From positions 1-64,000 of the forward strand of contig NZ_AUWR01000018.1 of the NCBI RefSeq assembly GCF_000455125.1: 64,000 nucleotides of DNA, read 5' to 3'. Positions within the stretch are counted from its first letter, which is position 1, and each line of letters begins with the position of its first letter. Both the position numbers and the translations under genes were made by a program. Of the stretch, positions 10,456 through 18,935 are shown piece by piece. Source of the stretch: Mycobacterium sp. UM_WGJ (GTDB taxonomy: Bacteria; Actinomycetota; Actinomycetes; Mycobacteriales; Mycobacteriaceae). Under the pieces are notes generated by a model. The model was not told the origin of the DNA and made no database searches. It saw only the letters and a list, made by a program, of their open reading frames with translations.

Positions 10456-11365
10456 CATCGCCCGTCCTCAGATCGAGGGGAACATCGCCGTCGGCGAGGA
10501 CCGTCAGCTCGGCTTCGCCGAATTCGGTGCCCCGCAGGGCCGGGCGATGTTCTGGTTGCATGGCACACCCGGCGCCCGCCGGCAGATTCCGGTCGAAGCC
10601 CGGCTGTATGCCGCCGAAGCCAACATCCGCCTGATCGGGGTGGACCGGCCCGGCATCGGTTCCTCGACCCCATTCCAGTACGAGACGGTTTCCCAGTTCG
10701 CCGACGACCTGCGCACCGTCGCCGACACGCTCGGGATCGAGAAGATGGCGGTCATCGGGCTGTCCGGCGGCGGTCCCTACACGCTGGCGTGCGCCGCGGC
10801 CATGCCCAAGCGGGTGGTCGCGGCCGGCGTGCTGGGCGGTGTCGCCCCAGCGGTGGGCCCCGAAGCCATCGACAGCAACCTGATGCGGCTGGCCCGGCTC
10901 GCCGAGCCGGTGCTGGACCACGCCGGGCGACCGATCAGCTTGCTGGCCGCCGGCCTGATTCGGATGGTCCGGCCGGTGGCCTCGCCGGCGCTGGAGCTCT
11001 ACGCGCGGATCTCCCCGGAGGGCGACCGCGAGATGCTGTCTCGCCCGGAGTTCAAGGCCATGTTCCTCGACGACCTGCTCAACGGCTCCCGCAAGCAGCT
11101 CGCCGCGCCGATCGCGGACGCGATCCTGTTCGCCCGGCCCTGGGGCTTCCGGCTCGCCGACATCAAGGTGCCGGTGCACTGGTGGCACGGCGACGCCGAC
11201 CACATCGTCCCGTTCTCCCACGGCAAACATGCGGTGGCGCTGCTTCCCGACGCCCGGCTCTACCCGATTCCCGGGGAGAGCCATCTGGCCGGACTGGGCC
11301 GCGCCGAAGAGATTCTGTGCACGCTGCTCCAGGCCTGGGACGAGGCGCGCGAGCCGACCCTGTGA
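10445..11365 (+). CDS. Alpha/beta hydrolase
   Basis: This 306-residue alpha/beta-hydrolase-fold enzyme has an oxyanion motif HGTPGARRQ and the nucleophile elbow GLSGGGPY with catalytic Ser. It also has an acid region (HGDADHIVPF) and a C-terminal His in GESHLAG. The ATG at 10445 (MAYDIARP) is chosen over the upstream in-frame ATG at 10409, which would bury the start deeper in the cyclase gene. The substrate is unknown. Overlaps on both sides place it in one transcript with the cyclase and the thioesterase. Confidence 0.85.
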   Translation: MAYDIARPQIEGNIAVGEDRQLGFAEFGAPQGRAMFWLHGTPGARRQIPVEARLYAAEANIRLIGVDRPGIGSSTPFQYETVSQFADDLRTVADTLGIEKMAVIGLSGGGPYTLACAAAMPKRVVAAGVLGGVAPAVGPEAIDSNLMRLARLAEPVLDHAGRPISLLAAGLIRMVRPVASPALELYARISPEGDREMLSRPEFKAMFLDDLLNGSRKQLAAPIADAILFARPWGFRLADIKVPVHWWHGDADHIVPFSHGKHAVALLPDARLYPIPGESHLAGLGRAEEILCTLLQAWDEAREPTL

Positions 11366-11757
11366 CCGCGCCGCAATCGATCCGGGAGTTGTTCGACCAA
11401 CTCGGTCTGCGGGAGGTGCCGTCGGCCGACGGCACCCTGACGCTGCAGATGCCGGTCGACGAGCGTGTGGTCAACACCGCCGGCGGGCTGCAGGGCGGAT
11501 CGATCGCCACCATGGCCGACGTGGCGGCCGGACAGCTCGCGGCGCGCAGCACCCAGTTCGGCAACGGCATCGCCACGACGGACCTGTTCATCCGCTACCT
11601 GCGGCCGATCAAGGCCGGACCGGCGCGGGCCGTCGCGTCCATCCTGCGTACCGGCCGGCGTTCGGTGGTGGCCCAAGTCGACATCTACCGAGGCGACGAT
11701 GATCAGCTGGCCGCCACCGCGACGGTGAATTTCGCCGCCATCGAGCTACCTGGCTGA
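11362..11757 (+). CDS. PaaI-like hotdog thioesterase
   Basis: This small 131-residue protein has the hotdog-fold signature VNTAGGLQGGSIATMAD, typical of the PaaI/YdiI acyl-CoA thioesterase group, followed by the long helix and the strand RYLRPIKAGPARAVA. It probably hydrolyses an acyl- or aryl-CoA thioester. It starts with GTG overlapping the preceding stop (GTGA). The usual His of the HGG motif is replaced here (VNTAGGLQGG), so catalytic detail may differ from characterised enzymes. Confidence 0.85.
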   Translation: MTAPQSIRELFDQLGLREVPSADGTLTLQMPVDERVVNTAGGLQGGSIATMADVAAGQLAARSTQFGNGIATTDLFIRYLRPIKAGPARAVASILRTGRRSVVAQVDIYRGDDDQLAATATVNFAAIELPG

Positions 11758-11765
11758 ACGCGCTC

Positions 11766-12530
11766 ATGTCGGTAGTGCTGGTGCACGGCAACCCGGAATC
11801 GAATGCGATCTGGGACCCACTGGTCGATGCCCTGGGCCGTCGAGATGTCGTGCGGTTGTCACCACCGGGCTTCGGCGCCCCACTGCCGCAACACTTCTCC
11901 GCAACCTACGTCGCCTACCGCGACTGGCTCGAACGTGAGCTCGAAGCCCTCGGCGGTCCCGGCGAGCCGATCGACCTCGTCGGACACGACTGGGGTGGCG
12001 TCCACGTCGTCAATCTGGCCATGCACCGCCCCGACCTGGTGCGTAGTTGGACCACCGACATCATCGGTGTGTTCGATCCGGACTATGCCTGGCCCGAGAC
12101 CGCCCAGATCTGGCGGACCCCGGGAAAGGGTGAGCGGCTGGTCGCGAACATGCTCGGCGGGACAGTGGAAGACCGGACCGCGCTGTGGTCGGCCACGCTG
12201 CCGCCAGACATCGCCAGATCCATGGCGCAGGCACAGGGTCCGGAGATGGGCCGGGCAACCCTACTGCTGTATCGCTCGGTGGAAGGCCCCGGCGCGATGG
12301 CGCAAACCGGCGGAGGGCTGGAGCGCGCGCGTGCCCGGCCGGGCCTGTCCCTGCTGGCCACCGGCGACCCCTACGTGGGATCCGAGGAGATCCGGCGACG
12401 CGCAGCGCAGCAGGCGGGCGCCCGCACCGAAGTGCTCGACGGGCTTGGCCACTGGTGGATGACCGACGATCCGGTGCGTGGCGCGGCCGCGCTCACATCC
12501 TTCTGGGAATCGGTCGCCGAATCGCGGTGA
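11766..12530 (+). CDS. Alpha/beta hydrolase, epoxide hydrolase/dehalogenase-like
   Basis: This 254-residue alpha/beta hydrolase has HGNPES as oxyanion motif and a nucleophile elbow GHDWGG carrying Asp rather than Ser. That marks the epoxide hydrolase/haloalkane dehalogenase group. The C-terminal catalytic His lies in GLGHWWM. It sits eight bases after the thioesterase and ends one base from the convergent Csb1-like gene. The pathway is unknown. The neighbouring hydrolase and thioesterase suggest degradation or remodelling of a lipid-like compound. Confidence 0.85.
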   Translation: MSVVLVHGNPESNAIWDPLVDALGRRDVVRLSPPGFGAPLPQHFSATYVAYRDWLERELEALGGPGEPIDLVGHDWGGVHVVNLAMHRPDLVRSWTTDIIGVFDPDYAWPETAQIWRTPGKGERLVANMLGGTVEDRTALWSATLPPDIARSMAQAQGPEMGRATLLLYRSVEGPGAMAQTGGGLERARARPGLSLLATGDPYVGSEEIRRRAAQQAGARTEVLDGLGHWWMTDDPVRGAAALTSFWESVAESR

Positions 12531-12531
12531 C

Positions 12532-13605
12532 TCAGTTCGGCGTGGTCAGCCGGCTTCCGAGGAAGTGCGGCAACCGAAACCGCCGAGGCGCATGCACGAC
12601 CGGCGTGTCCTGCGACGCTCCGCCGTTCTGGGCGGCGGTGTAGGCCGCGGAGTTACCGGTGACACGCAGCACCTGGCCCCGCCAGCTGATGTCGGCCTCC
12701 CGGTAGGCCTCCACCAGAGCCCGCTCCAGCAGTTCGTCGGCCTCGGCGATCGACAGCGCGGCCAACTCCACGAAGTCCCCATCGCGGGCATCGAGTTTGA
12801 GCGTGGTGGGGCCGGTTTCCACCAGGTCACAGTTGGCCCGGATGCTCAGTTCGGCGTTCGAACGCGCCAACCCGGCCAGCGCGTAGGCGGCCAGCAGGAC
12901 ACGGCCCGCCTCGTCGCCGGCCGGGCCGCAGTCGAAACGCAGCTGACGCAGCGCGGCGAAGCTGAGCACCTGGGTGCGAATAATCCGACTGCAGCACACT
13001 CCGCTGTCGGGCACCGCACGGGAATCCGCCGATACACCTTCGACGAGCACGCCGATGATCTCACCGGACAGCACTCCGCGGAAACGGCTTTGACCGGTGC
13101 CCAAAGCGGCGTCGATCGCACCGAAGATCAGACTGCCGGGGCTCAGTTCCAGCAGCGCGCGAGCGTTGTCCGGTGTGCTCTCGCGGGCCACGCGGTAGGC
13201 GGGGTGGGCGATCGCGGGCTTGCCGTCGATGGAGCCGGTGAGAAAGTGCCCGTCGAAAATGCGTTGCGGCAGTTCGAGATCGGTGTAGACCACCCGGCCG
13301 CCCTCGTAGGAGACCTCCATTCGCGGCACCCGGCTCAGCAGCGGATGCTGGGCGTGGATGCCTTGCAGGATCGCGGCTTCGACGCGCTGGACCTGGCTCT
13401 GGTTGTCATCGATGAGCACAGTGGCCGTCGGTTCCCCGTCGATCAGTCGGGTCTCGACCGCCGACGCTGAGCGCCCGGCACGGGGCGCCGGGCTGATCGC
13501 GGCGTGTGGTCCCCCAGCCGGCGCCAGCTCGGTGGACACCGTCAGGGTGCTGCCGCCGCCGGCCTGGCAGGCGGCCACCAGCTGTGGAAAGGAAAGTTTG
13601 GACAA
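12532..13605 (-). CDS. Csb1/Cas7-like (GSU0053 family) RAMP protein, orphan
   Basis: The 357-residue protein resembles Csb1 (Cas7u), the RNA-binding backbone subunit of type I-U/I-G CRISPR effectors. An early DNQSQVQRVEAAIL resembles the family's 'SQANRLEAAL' segment. A LELPQRIFDGHFL region is followed by SPGSLIFGAIDA and RFRGVLSGEIIGV, and the C-terminal half contains a hydrophobic LAAYALAGLA helix. The start is taken as TTG 13605, eight bases after GAAAGG and five bases from the CDF gene stop. Upstream codons in this frame lie inside the CDF gene. No other cas gene or repeat array is visible. The family call is pattern recognition from memory and needs a profile search. Confidence 0.65.
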   Translation of the reverse strand: MSKLSFPQLVAACQAGGGSTLTVSTELAPAGGPHAAISPAPRAGRSASAVETRLIDGEPTATVLIDDNQSQVQRVEAAILQGIHAQHPLLSRVPRMEVSYEGGRVVYTDLELPQRIFDGHFLTGSIDGKPAIAHPAYRVARESTPDNARALLELSPGSLIFGAIDAALGTGQSRFRGVLSGEIIGVLVEGVSADSRAVPDSGVCCSRIIRTQVLSFAALRQLRFDCGPAGDEAGRVLLAAYALAGLARSNAELSIRANCDLVETGPTTLKLDARDGDFVELAALSIAEADELLERALVEAYREADISWRGQVLRVTGNSAAYTAAQNGGASQDTPVVHAPRRFRLPHFLGSRLTTPN

Positions 13606-13610
13606 AGCGA

Positions 13611-14552
13611 TCAACCTTTCTGGTCCACCGAGTGTGGCACAGGCGTGCGGTCCAGATCCGGCTCGAGATAGATGACCAGCGCCGCGGGTACAGCCGCACG
13701 GATATTGGCTTCGGCGGCGTCGATGGTGGCCGCGACGCCGGCCAAATCGAGGCTGCGAACCACTGCGATCTTGGCCCCCACCAGCATCTCTTCCGGGCCC
13801 AGGTACTGGGTGCGGATGTGGATCAGCCGGGTGACGTTCTCGGTGCCCTCCAGCGCCGCGCGAATGGCCTGATCCTCGGCGGCGGTGGCGCCCTCGCCGA
13901 TCAGCAGGCTGTGCATCTCCACCATCAGGAATACGGCGACCACCCCCAGCAGCGCACTGATGCCCAGCGTTGCGACACCGTCCCACAACGGATTTCCGGT
14001 GACCGTGCTCAGTCCGACGCCGATCAGTGCCAGTGCCAGACCGATCAGCGCCGCGGTGTCCTCGAGCAGGACCACCGGCAGCTCCGGGTTGCGGGAGGTA
14101 CGCAAGAAGCGCCACCAGCTGGCCTCACCTTTGAGCGGGCGCGACTCGCGCAGCGCGGTGCGAAAACTGTAGGTCTCCAAGCCGATAGCCACCAGCAGGA
14201 TTGCGATCGCCACCACCGGCGAGCTCAGCTCGACCGGGTGACGCACCTTCTCGTAGCCCTCGTAGAGCGCGAACATCGAGCCCAGGCTGAACAGCACCAG
14301 CGCCACCACGAACGACCAGAAGTAGCGGCTGCGTCCGTGCCCGAAGGGATGCAGCGCGTCGGGTGCCTTGGCGGCCGCGCGCTGCCCGAACAGCAGCAGC
14401 GCCTGGTTGGAGGTGTCGACCACCGAGTGCACTGCCTCGGCGAGCATGGCGGCGCTACCGGTGATCAGGTAACCGGCGAACTTCGCCACCGCGATGCCGC
14501 CGTTGGCCGTCAAGGCCGCGATGATGGCCTTGGTGCTGCCCGAGGACGACAC
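13611..14552 (-). CDS. Cation diffusion facilitator (ZnT9-like)
   Basis: The 313-residue membrane transporter has the CDF signature AEAVHSVVDTSNQ, with the metal-binding His and Asp of helix II. The segment HPFGHGRSRYFWSFV is typical of the SLC30A9/ZnT9-like branch, and LLEDTAALIG supplies the helix V metal site. A short cytoplasmic domain follows. It should exchange Zn2+ or a similar cation for protons. The GTG start lies one base after the manA stop. It is closely followed by the Csb1-like gene, with which it is probably co-transcribed. Confidence 0.9.
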   Translation of the reverse strand: MSSSGSTKAIIAALTANGGIAVAKFAGYLITGSAAMLAEAVHSVVDTSNQALLLFGQRAAAKAPDALHPFGHGRSRYFWSFVVALVLFSLGSMFALYEGYEKVRHPVELSSPVVAIAILLVAIGLETYSFRTALRESRPLKGEASWWRFLRTSRNPELPVVLLEDTAALIGLALALIGVGLSTVTGNPLWDGVATLGISALLGVVAVFLMVEMHSLLIGEGATAAEDQAIRAALEGTENVTRLIHIRTQYLGPEEMLVGAKIAVVRSLDLAGVAATIDAAEANIRAAVPAALVIYLEPDLDRTPVPHSVDQKG

Positions 14553-14553
14553 T

Positions 14554-15807
14554 CTAGAGGCCTATCGTCGCCCGGAACAGGGCGGCCGGTTTTTGGGCGA
14601 GCAGCCGGATCGGCCCGTCGTCGCAGGGCACCCAGGCCGACTCGCCGCGGTGCAACGTCAGCGTCTTGGACTTGGCGTGCACGGTGATCACGCCCTCGGT
14701 GCACAGCAGAATCTGCGGACCGTCGTGGCGCGCGGGCGCGTCCACCTCGTGACCGAGGTGGCTGCCGTCGAGCGTCAGTCGCGACACCGCGAATTCCTCG
14801 GCGGGTGTCCGGTAGACCAGCTCGAGTCCCTCGGTATGGGTGGCCGGTCGCAGCGCCTCCTCCGTGGTGGGGGTGAAATCCAGCACCCGCAGCAGCTCGG
14901 GGACGTCGACGTGTTTGGGGGTCAGTCCGCCACGCAGCACGTTGTCGGAGTTGGCCATCACCTCCAGACCCACGCCATGCAGGTAGGTGTGCAGGTTTCC
15001 GGCCGAGACGAAGATGGCCTCTCCCGGCGCCAGGCTGATCCGGTTGAGCAGCAGCGAAGCCAGGACACCGGCATCCCCGGGATACCGCTCCCCCAGTTCG
15101 AGCACCGTCTTGGCCTCGGCAGAGAACTCGCCGGCCTCAGAACTGAGGTACTGGATGGCCCCTTCCAGCACCGCGGGCACCAACACGTCCAGATCAGGTT
15201 GGGGCGCGGTGATCCACGTGGTGAACAGCGCCCGCAGTCCATCGGCGTCGGACTGCACATCGGATTGACCGTTGCCGGTCTGGCCGCCGAGCAGGTCGAT
15301 GAACGGGTCCAGGTCGGATACGGCCAGCGCCCTCAGCAGCTCGATGGTGCGCGCCACCGGCCGGAATCCTGCCAGCGCCTCGAACGGCTGCAGCGCCACC
15401 AGAAGTTCGGGTTTGTGACTGGTGTCGCGGTAGTTGCGGATCGGCGAGGACACCGGGACCCCGAGCCGCTCCTCACGCTCGTAGCCCTCGATCGCCTGCA
15501 TGGCACTGGGGTGGGCCTGCAGCGACAGCGGCTCGTCGGCGGCCAGCACCTTGACCAGAAACGGCAGCCGGTCACCGAAGCGCGCCTGAGCCACCGGGCC
15601 CAGCTGGCCCTCCGGGTCGTGAGTCAGGACGTTGAGCAACGACACCTCGCCGGTGTCGGTCTCCAGGCAGGCCGGGTCCCCCGGGTGTGCCCCCAGCCAA
15701 AGCTCGGCTTCGGGATGCGCCGCCGGAACGGGCCGACCGGTGAACTCGGCGATAGCAGTCCTCGAGCCCCAGGCGTAGGTCCGTATCGCACCGCGTAGCT
15801 GTTCCAC
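14554..15807 (-). CDS. manA: Mannose-6-phosphate isomerase, class I
   Basis: The roughly 417-residue zinc enzyme interconverts fructose 6-phosphate and mannose 6-phosphate, feeding GDP-mannose for PIMs, lipoarabinomannan and mannosylated proteins. It shows the zinc-site motif LQAHPS, the later GNLHTY motif and the start RGAIRTYAWGSRTAI typical of mycobacterial ManA (Rv3255c). I prefer GTG 15807, which matches the M. tuberculosis N-terminus. A TTG at 15819 overlaps the stop of the preceding gene and would add four residues. Confidence 0.94.
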   Translation of the reverse strand: MEQLRGAIRTYAWGSRTAIAEFTGRPVPAAHPEAELWLGAHPGDPACLETDTGEVSLLNVLTHDPEGQLGPVAQARFGDRLPFLVKVLAADEPLSLQAHPSAMQAIEGYEREERLGVPVSSPIRNYRDTSHKPELLVALQPFEALAGFRPVARTIELLRALAVSDLDPFIDLLGGQTGNGQSDVQSDADGLRALFTTWITAPQPDLDVLVPAVLEGAIQYLSSEAGEFSAEAKTVLELGERYPGDAGVLASLLLNRISLAPGEAIFVSAGNLHTYLHGVGLEVMANSDNVLRGGLTPKHVDVPELLRVLDFTPTTEEALRPATHTEGLELVYRTPAEEFAVSRLTLDGSHLGHEVDAPARHDGPQILLCTEGVITVHAKSKTLTLHRGESAWVPCDDGPIRLLAQKPAALFRATIGL

Positions 15808-15815
15808 TGTTCCCG

Positions 15816-16952
15816 TCAACCCCGCAAAAGTCTCACGTAGGCGGCGGCCATCTCCAACCGCACGGCCAACACCGCAAGCTGCTGTTCGGCCCGGCCCGGA
15901 CCGCTCGGCGACAGCTCCCCCGCCGGCACAGTCAGGCTCGCGGCTTCCGCCGAGGCACCCGGTGCCACCGGCACATCCCCGGCTGCGATCAGATCGACGT
16001 CGTGCAGGCCGTTGATTCGGGCCGCCACCACGGTGCGTTCGGCGGCCAACGTCAGGGCCAGTACTCGCAGCCGTCCGGCGGCCGGTCCGTCGATCTGCTC
16101 GTCGTGAAAGATGTCGGAGACGTCGCGGCCACCGGCGGCCTGCGCCCGCAGCACGCTCACCGCGTCGGCCAGCCCGGCCGCCGCTACCGTGATCCGACCG
16201 ATCCGCAGCATCGCCGCGCTGCCGTGCCGAGCCAGCGCCAGGGTCGCCGCGCAGTCGCCGGCCAACGCGACCTCGCGGCCCACGATGCGGTCCGCCAGCA
16301 TCTTCGCCGGGTTGGTGAACAGCTCACGCGCGGCACTGTTGCGCAGCGCCTCGGCGTCGAGCTCGTCGGCCAGCACGGCCAAGTCGGTCGGTGCGGCCGC
16401 ACCCTCCAGGGCATCCATGATGGCCAGCCCGGCGGCCAGGTAGCGCGGCAGACCGAACTCCGCCGAGACGGCGATCCGCGGTTCCAGCACGGCGACCCGG
16501 CCGGCGGTGGCGTCGCGCAGCGGCCCTTCGTAGGGCGCGACCACCACGACTCGCGCGCCGCGACGTACCCCGGCCGCGGCCGCGGCGACCAGCGCGGGAT
16601 CGCCCGGATCGTCGCCGGCAACGATCAGGGCGTCCAGCGATCCGATCCAGGACGGGGCCTCGGCGGCCAGCACCAGCGGTGCCCGCGCCGACTCGCCGCG
16701 GGTAGCGGCCAGCAGGCTCCCTGCCGTGGCCGCGGTGCCGCGGGTGGACAGCCAGATGATCGTCCGCGGCGGGTAGTCACGGCTCTCGCTGCGCACGGCA
16801 TCCAGGGCACCCTCATCGACCGTCGCGGCGGTAGCGCGCACCTGTGCGCCGGCCATCGATGCGGCCCACAGTGCGCCGTCACGGTCAGCCGCCAGCAGGG
16901 CCTCGGTGTCATCGAGGTCGACGGTGGAGAAGGAGCCGGAGAACGCGGTCAC
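15816..16952 (-). CDS. Phosphosugar isomerase-like protein (Rv3256c family)
   Basis: The 378-residue Ala-rich protein is the counterpart of M. tuberculosis Rv3256c, always found between pmmA and manA. It has a SIS-like Rossmann layout: IIWLSTRG after the first helix, VVVVAPY and a C-terminal helical domain resembling the C-terminal domain of bifunctional glucose/mannose-phosphate isomerases (TobH-like). Its exact reaction is not established. Context implies a role in mannose-phosphate metabolism. The GTG start overlaps the pmmA stop (GTGA), and its own stop touches manA. Confidence 0.8.
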   Translation of the reverse strand: MTAFSGSFSTVDLDDTEALLAADRDGALWAASMAGAQVRATAATVDEGALDAVRSESRDYPPRTIIWLSTRGTAATAGSLLAATRGESARAPLVLAAEAPSWIGSLDALIVAGDDPGDPALVAAAAAGVRRGARVVVVAPYEGPLRDATAGRVAVLEPRIAVSAEFGLPRYLAAGLAIMDALEGAAAPTDLAVLADELDAEALRNSAARELFTNPAKMLADRIVGREVALAGDCAATLALARHGSAAMLRIGRITVAAAGLADAVSVLRAQAAGGRDVSDIFHDEQIDGPAAGRLRVLALTLAAERTVVAARINGLHDVDLIAAGDVPVAPGASAEAASLTVPAGELSPSGPGRAEQQLAVLAVRLEMAAAYVRLLRG

Positions 16953-18346
16953 GGACGCGACTTCTCCGCAGCGGTGATCTGTTCGGAGACTTGGGCCACC
17001 ACCGCGTCCACCGCGGCGGCGTCGGGCGCCTCGACGTTGAGCCGCAACAGCGGCTCGGTGTTGGAGCTGCGCAGGTTGAACCAGCTGCCCGAACCCAGCT
17101 CGACGGTCACGCCGTCGAGGTGGTCCACCGACGACACCTGGTCACCGAACGACCCGACCACCGCGTCCACGCAGGCCTGCGCATCGGAGACGGTGAAGTT
17201 GATCTCGCCGGACGCCGCGTAGCGCTGGTAGTCGGCGGTCAGCTCCGACAACGGCCGCTGCTGTTCGCCGAGCGCGGCCAGTACGTGCAGGGCCGCCAGC
17301 ATGCCCGAGTCGGCGCCCCAGAATTCCCGGAAGTAGTAGTGCGCCGAGTGCTCCCCGCCGAAGATGGCCCCGGTCTCGGCCATCAGCGCCTTGATGTAGG
17401 AGTGTCCGACCCGCGACCGCAGCGGGGTGCCGCCGCGCTCGCTGACCAGTTCGGGCACGGCATGCGAGGTGATCAGGTTGTGGATCACCGTCGCACCGGG
17501 CTCGCGGGCCAATTCACGGGCCGCGACCAGGCCGGTCACCGCCGATGGCGACACCGGCTCGCCGCGCTCGTCGACCACGAAGCACCGGTCGGCGTCGCCG
17601 TCGAAGGCCAGTCCGATGTCGGCGCCGCTCTCGCGCACGAACGTCTGCAGATCAACGAGGTTGGCCGGATCCAGCGGGTTGGCCTCGTGGTTGGGAAAGT
17701 TGCCGTCCAACTCGAAGTACAGCGGCAGCAGTGTGATACCCCCGACCGAGCCGAACACCGCCGGGGCGGTGTGGCCGGCCATCCCGTTGCCGGCGTCGAC
17801 GGCCACACGCAGCGGCCGCAGGCCGGAGATGTCGACCAGCGAGTGCAGGAATGCCGCATAGTCGGCGAGCACGTCACGGTCGGTGATGCTGCCGCGCGAT
17901 TCTTGGCCGTCGCCAGCCGGATCGACGCCGGCGATCAGCTCATCGCGGATCCGGCCCAGGCCGCTGTCAGCGCCCACCGGCTTGGCACCGGCCCGGCAGA
18001 GCTTGATGCCGTTGTAGGCCGCCGGGTTATGGCTGGCAGTGAACATCGCACCCGGGCAGTCCAGCGCCCCGGAGGCGAAATAGAGCTGGTCGGTCGACGC
18101 CAGCCCGATCCGGACCACATCCAGGCCGCGGGCGATCACGCCTTCGGCGAACGCCGCAGACAGCAGTGGCGAACTGTCCCGCATGTCGTGGCCGATCACC
18201 ACTTGGTGGGCGCCTTCCTCGGCCATCAGCCGGGCAAACGAGGACCCGACCTCAGTGACGAGGGATTCATCGATCTCCGAACCGACCAGGCCGCGTACGT
18301 CGTACGCCTTGATCACACGGTGGACAGCCGCAGCGGGCCGAGACAT
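16949..18346 (-). CDS. pmmA: Phosphomannomutase
   Basis: The 465-residue alpha-D-phosphohexomutase converts mannose 6-phosphate to mannose 1-phosphate. The phosphoserine loop FTASHNPAAYNGIK, the Mg-binding loop AFDGDADRC, the sugar-binding GGEHSAHYY and the phosphate-binding RSSNTEPLLR are all present and in order. Start ATG 18346 has AGGAG about eight bases upstream. It corresponds to M. tuberculosis Rv3257c (also called manB in other species) and heads the pmmA-Rv3256c-manA set. Confidence 0.95.
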   Translation of the reverse strand: MSRPAAAVHRVIKAYDVRGLVGSEIDESLVTEVGSSFARLMAEEGAHQVVIGHDMRDSSPLLSAAFAEGVIARGLDVVRIGLASTDQLYFASGALDCPGAMFTASHNPAAYNGIKLCRAGAKPVGADSGLGRIRDELIAGVDPAGDGQESRGSITDRDVLADYAAFLHSLVDISGLRPLRVAVDAGNGMAGHTAPAVFGSVGGITLLPLYFELDGNFPNHEANPLDPANLVDLQTFVRESGADIGLAFDGDADRCFVVDERGEPVSPSAVTGLVAARELAREPGATVIHNLITSHAVPELVSERGGTPLRSRVGHSYIKALMAETGAIFGGEHSAHYYFREFWGADSGMLAALHVLAALGEQQRPLSELTADYQRYAASGEINFTVSDAQACVDAVVGSFGDQVSSVDHLDGVTVELGSGSWFNLRSSNTEPLLRLNVEAPDAAAVDAVVAQVSEQITAAEKSRP

Positions 18347-18404
18347 GGACAGGGCTCCTGACGCAGTGGACTCTTGACGCTCAAGCCTAGCCCGGAACCC
18401 GCGA

Positions 18405-18845
18405 TCAGTCCGAAGGGTCTGGCAACACACGCAGGTGGCCACGACGCCGGCCATTGGTCTTGCCCGGTGCCCCGGGCGGTGCCAGCACACCACCACCGGG
18501 TCCGGCGGTGGGCGCTCCGCGGGTCGGGGAGTCGATCGGATTGGCCTGGGGGTACCACCCGTTTGCCGGGGCCGCCCGCCCGGATTCGCGCTCGCGAACC
18601 GCCTCGGCAAGCGCGATCAGATCATCCTCTTCAGGCGATACCCACGGGCCGGGGTGGCGGACCAGTTCCCAACCGCGCGGGGCGGTGATCCGGCCTGCGT
18701 GACTGAAGCACAAGTCCCAGGAATGCGGTTCAGCGGCAGTCGCCAGCGGGCCGACCACGGCGGTGGAGTCCGAGTAGACGAACGTCAGCGTCGCCACCGC
18801 ATAGTGCGGACACCCTGGCCGGCAGCAACGGCGGGGAACGTTCAC
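18405..18845 (-). CDS. DUF3499 protein (Rv3258c family)
   Basis: The 146-residue actinobacterial conserved protein starts VNVPRRCCRPGCPHYA. The closely spaced Cys residues and a later CFSH suggest a small zinc-binding fold. A Gly/Pro-rich tail follows. GTG 18845 is chosen because the Cys-rich motif begins the family consensus. It lies upstream of pmmA in the same direction and is conserved there in mycobacteria. Its function is unknown. Confidence 0.85.
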   Translation of the reverse strand: MNVPRRCCRPGCPHYAVATLTFVYSDSTAVVGPLATAAEPHSWDLCFSHAGRITAPRGWELVRHPGPWVSPEEDDLIALAEAVRERESGRAAPANGWYPQANPIDSPTRGAPTAGPGGGVLAPPGAPGKTNGRRRGHLRVLPDPSD

Positions 18846-18935
18846 GCCCGTGAGGCTATCGTGGCCGCGCGCCCCCGCGCCGCCGGACACGCGCAAGGCG
18901 CCGGCACCCTATGCACAACCGTTACCATCTTCTGC

